The notes under the pieces are model-generated. The model was not told the DNA's origin, did no database searches, and saw only the letters and a list, made by a program, of their open reading frames with translations. Positions 29,868-32,100 of a stretch of DNA of 32,100 nt are shown here, piece by piece. The DNA comes from an uncultured Bacteroidales bacterium (GTDB lineage: Bacteria; Bacteroidota; Bacteroidia; Bacteroidales; Paludibacteraceae): assembly GCA_902792535.1 (NCBI GenBank), contig CADAZU010000016.1, positions 1 to 32,100 of the forward strand, given 5' to 3'. The first letter of the stretch is position 1. The number at the start of each line of letters is the position of its first letter. The position numbers and the translations under genes were made by a program.

Positions 29868-31500
29868 AGATCGTGCATCCCTTGCAGGGTTTGAGCATCT
29901 TGAAGAAGTCATTTCCTTTATCGTCCACGAGGATGAATGCGGGGAAGTCCTCTACCTCAATCTTCCAGATCGCTTCCATACCCAGCTCCGGATATTCCAC
30001 ACATTCGATACTCTTGATATTATTCTGCGCGAGTATCGCCGCCGGACCTCCGATTGAGCCTAAATAGAAGCCACCATGTTTTTGGCAGGCATTCGTTACG
30101 TCAATCGACCGGTTACCCTTAGCGAGCATAATGAGCGAGCCGCCTTTCTCCTGGAACTCATCTACGTATGGATCCATTCGTCCAGCCGTCGTCGGTCCCA
30201 TCGAACCGCACGCCATGCCAGCCGGAGTCTTCGCCGGACCGGCATAGTAAATCGGGTGGTTCTGCAGGTACTCCGGCATCGGTTCGCCGGCATCCAGACG
30301 CGCTTTGATCTTCGCATGCGCTATATCACGACCTACAATAATCGTACCATTCAGGCTCAACCGCGTGCCGATCGGATATTTTGTCAAGATCGCACAGACA
30401 TCTTTCATCGGTTGGTTCAGATCAATCCGTACGGCGTCGCCTTCTCCGGCTTGGCGCAACTCGGCGGGGATCAACTCACCGGGGTTGGTGTCCAGTTTCT
30501 CAATCCAGATACCATCCTTGTTGATCTTGCATTTGATATTGCGGTCGGCGGAGCAGCTGACTCCCAGACCGATCGGGCAGCTGGCTCCATGGCGGGGCAG
30601 ACGAACCACCCGCACGTCATGCGCCATGTATTTGCCGCCGAACTGCGCACCGAGTCCGATCTTATATGCCTCTTTGAGCAACTCTTTCTCCAGCTCTACA
30701 TCGCGGAAAGCGCGTCCGGTCTCGTCGCCGGTGGTCGGCAGCGAGTCGTAGTAATGGGTGCTCGCCAGTTTGACGGTCAGCAGGTTCTTCTCCGCACTGG
30801 TACCGCCAATCACGATCGCGATATGGTAAGGAGGACAAGCCGCCGTTCCCAGAGATTTCATCTTCTCCACGAGGAAAGGCACGAGCGTGCCCGGGTTCTG
30901 GATACGCGCCTTGGTCTCTTGATACAGATAGGTCTTGTTGGCGCTTCCGCCGCCTTTGGTCACGCAAAGGAACCTATACTCTGCTCCCTCAGCCGCCTCG
31001 ATATCGATCTGCGCAGGCAGGTTGCATTTGGTATTCACCTCGTCGTACATGGTGAGCGGAGCATTCTGCGAATAGCGCAGGTTGCACTCCGTATAGGTAT
31101 TGAATACACCGCGGCTCAACGCCTCTTCGTCGCTGAAACCGGTCCATACCTGCTGTCCCTTCTCTCCGTGAATAATTGCCGTTCCGGTATCTTGGCATAG
31201 CGGCAACTGTCCTTTGCAAGCCACCTCTGCATTACGCAGAAACGTCAGCGCTACATATTTGTCGTTCGCCGAAGCCTCCGGGTCACGCAGGATCTTCGCT
31301 ACTTGCTCGTTGTGAGCCCTCCGTAGCATGAAACTAACATCGTGAAAGGCTTGTTGCGCCATGAGCGTCAGTGCTTCCGGCGCTACTTTCAAGATTTCAT
31401 GACCCTCAAACTCGCTGACAGATACATAATCTTTGGTCAGCAGATAATACTCAGTCTCGTCTTTTCCGAGCTGAAACATCGGTGCGTATTTGAATTCCAT
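29863..31500 (-). CDS. fumB: Class I (iron-sulfur) fumarate hydratase
   Basis: This enzyme interconverts fumarate and malate, in anaerobic Bacteroidota serving the reductive branch to succinate. The 545 residues match class I fumarases. Cluster cysteines are C102 (in LCQDTGTA), C222 (TAACPPYH) and C316 (VSCSADRN). Other hallmarks are [33 protein letters not shown] and the terminal [13 protein letters not shown] chose the ATG at 31498-31500 because the promoter -7 element lies just upstream at 31539-31546; a longer frame reaching 31569 starts upstream of the predicted transcription start. It is the first gene of the minus-strand run to rlmN. The FumA/FumB distinction cannot be made from sequence. 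Confidence 0.95.
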   Translation of the reverse strand: MEFKYAPMFQLGKDETEYYLLTKDYVSVSEFEGHEILKVAPEALTLMAQQAFHDVSFMLRRAHNEQVAKILRDPEASANDKYVALTFLRNAEVACKGQLPLCQDTGTAIIHGEKGQQVWTGFSDEEALSRGVFNTYTECNLRYSQNAPLTMYDEVNTKCNLPAQIDIEAAEGAEYRFLCVTKGGGSANKTYLYQETKARIQNPGTLVPFLVEKMKSLGTAACPPYHIAIVIGGTSAEKNLLTVKLASTHYYDSLPTTGDETGRAFRDVELEKELLKEAYKIGLGAQFGGKYMAHDVRVVRLPRHGASCPIGLGVSCSADRNIKCKINKDGIWIEKLDTNPGELIPAELRQAGEGDAVRIDLNQPMKDVCAILTKYPIGTRLSLNGTIIVGRDIAHAKIKARLDAGEPMPEYLQNHPIYYAGPAKTPAGMACGSMGPTTAGRMDPYVDEFQEKGGSLIMLAKGNRSIDVTNACQKHGGFYLGSIGGPAAILAQNNIKSIECVEYPELGMEAIWKIEVEDFPAFILVDDKGNDFFKMLKPCKGCTIL

Positions 31501-31538
31501 ATCAAGTGTTTTTTTTAATTCCACACAATTTGCGGCTG

Positions 31539-31570
31539 CAAAGTTACTGCTTTTTTTCGATATATGCAAA
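31539..31570 (-). promoter_or_regulatory. Bacteroidetes-type promoter for the fumarase run
   Basis: On the minus strand TTTG (31567-31570) and TAACTTTG (31539-31546) are separated by 20 nt, an exact consensus match. The -33 element is part of the T-tract of the upstream terminator. Confidence 0.8.
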
Positions 31571-31597
31571 AAAAAGCGCCCCGAGGGACGCTTTTTT
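31568..31597 (-). terminator. Intrinsic terminator of the barrel-protein gene
   Basis: On the minus strand an A-run, GCGTCCC, a short loop and GGGCGC are followed by eight T residues. The G-U pair in the stem forms only in the minus-strand RNA, so this is oriented to stop the gene ending at 31638. A second small hairpin, GCGACT-aaa-AGTCGC, precedes it at 31607-31621. Confidence 0.8.
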
Positions 31598-31637
31598 CTG
31601 TTTAGAGCGACTAAAAGTCGCGTTTAGTACTGCGTGT

Positions 31638-32100
31638 TTAGAGCTGAGAAGCTTTGAATTTCATCTTCCGGGGAAAGTTGAAGTGGTAAGCCACTTTCAC
31701 TCCCGCGTCGAAGAAACCGAGCTTGTCTGTGTAGGCACGCGTAGCGGACAGTACATCCAGGTGCGCCTTATCCGTGTCCGAAGGAGCGGTCAGATTGAAC
31801 AGACCTTCGGCATTCGGGGTGTTCTTGAATGTATTGAAGACGCTATAGTTCGCATACGCACCCAAGCCAAGCGAGTTACCACTCTTCAGGGTCCATTCAT
31901 AACCAAGCTCTGCCGTCAGCATCACATTGATATTGAACTGAATACCGTTCTTGCTCTCCGGCTGCTGGCCTTTATAGACACCCGTAACCTCTTTGTCTTG
32001 GACCGTGACACCCGTCTCCTGGAAATAAGCGGAGATATGGGTCTCGTCCTGGTTGACTGACTGGTTATAAGGCGTATAGACCGGGATCATGAATTTCGGA
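31638..32100 (-). CDS. Outer-membrane beta-barrel protein, C-terminal part (5' end outside window)
   Basis: The frame is open to the window edge, so only the last 153 residues are seen. Alternating strands typical of a barrel are visible: NGIQFNINVMLTAELGYEWTL, SLGLGAYANYSVFNTF, and the final LGFFDAGVKVAYHFNF followed by a basic tail RKMKFKASQL. An internal ATG at 32088-32090 could mimic a start, but coding continues upstream as P-K-F. The tail after the last strand is longer than usual for a barrel. Family not recognised. A strong terminator follows the stop. Confidence 0.65.
   Translation of the reverse strand, partial: PKFMIPVYTPYNQSVNQDETHISAYFQETGVTVQDKEVTGVYKGQQPESKNGIQFNINVMLTAELGYEWTLKSGNSLGLGAYANYSVFNTFKNTPNAEGLFNLTAPSDTDKAHLDVLSATRAYTDKLGFFDAGVKVAYHFNFPRKMKFKASQL

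Noticed and set aside
31501-31569. Upstream extension of the fumarase frame by 23 residues
   Set aside because: The extension starts upstream of the predicted transcription start and overlaps the promoter; class I fumarases begin near the chosen ATG.
32088-32090. ATG near the window end as the true start of the barrel protein
   Set aside because: The frame continues upstream without a stop to the edge, and no signal peptide follows this ATG.

Overview
The window looks like chromosomal DNA of a Bacteroidales-type (Bacteroidota) bacterium. The evidence is a full-length SprA/Sov-type type IX secretion translocon gene, a DUF4293 gene, a membrane-anchored LytTR regulator, a ruvA-sprA pair, and promoters of the Bacteroidetes form TTTG-N18-21-TAnnTTTG (clear ones before ruvA and the fumarase gene). 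I cannot name family or genus. I see no tRNA, rRNA, IS element, prophage or CRISPR array; almost every gene is a conserved housekeeping or envelope gene.

Layout. 1-399 (+): the 3' end of a pseudaminic/sialic acid synthase gene. 579-5021 (-): a tight operon thiL, kdsC, ispD, a GT4 glycosyltransferase and kpsF (kdsD), with overlapping or nearly abutting ends. 5175-18131 (+): a promoter followed by ruvA, sprA, a NadR-type kinase gene, mfd and kdsB; from sprA onward every junction overlaps or abuts. 18162-21582 (+): deoD, a beta-barrel protein gene and yidC. 21541-22155 (-): a possible 31-residue membrane peptide gene and an SGNH-like gene whose end overlaps yidC by 42 bp. 22357-23148 (+): a LytTR regulator preceded by phased GTGAC repeats. 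23168-31500 (-): a colinear run reading fum (class I fumarase), degenerate M23/LytM protein, dxr, rseP, WlbB/WbpD-type acetyltransferase, DUF4293, mscS, rlmN. 31638-32100 (-): the 3' end of another outer-membrane barrel gene, closed by an intrinsic terminator.

How the genes fit together. Three steps of CMP-Kdo synthesis (KpsF/KdsD, KdsC, KdsB) and two of the MEP isoprenoid pathway (IspD, Dxr) are here, with nonulosonate synthesis, a GT4 enzyme and a WlbB-type sugar acetyltransferase. YidC, RseP, SprA, MscS and the barrel proteins serve inner- and outer-membrane biogenesis, secretion and stress.

The most unusual feature is a recurrent set of short tandem arrays with a 7-bp period. AT-rich arrays sit at many gene junctions and contain the start or stop codons themselves; three neighbouring TTG starts (sprA, rlmN, M23) coincide with array units. 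GC-richer arrays (units like GGTTACC or TCAGCCR) lie in frame inside conserved genes: ruvA, rlmN, ispD, mfd and sprA. There they coincide with what look like short lineage-specific peptide insertions; the ruvA and rlmN arrays both encode SHQPS. Palindromic inserts in nadR and kdsB may be related. These calls come from reading the sequence by eye and have not been tested statistically.
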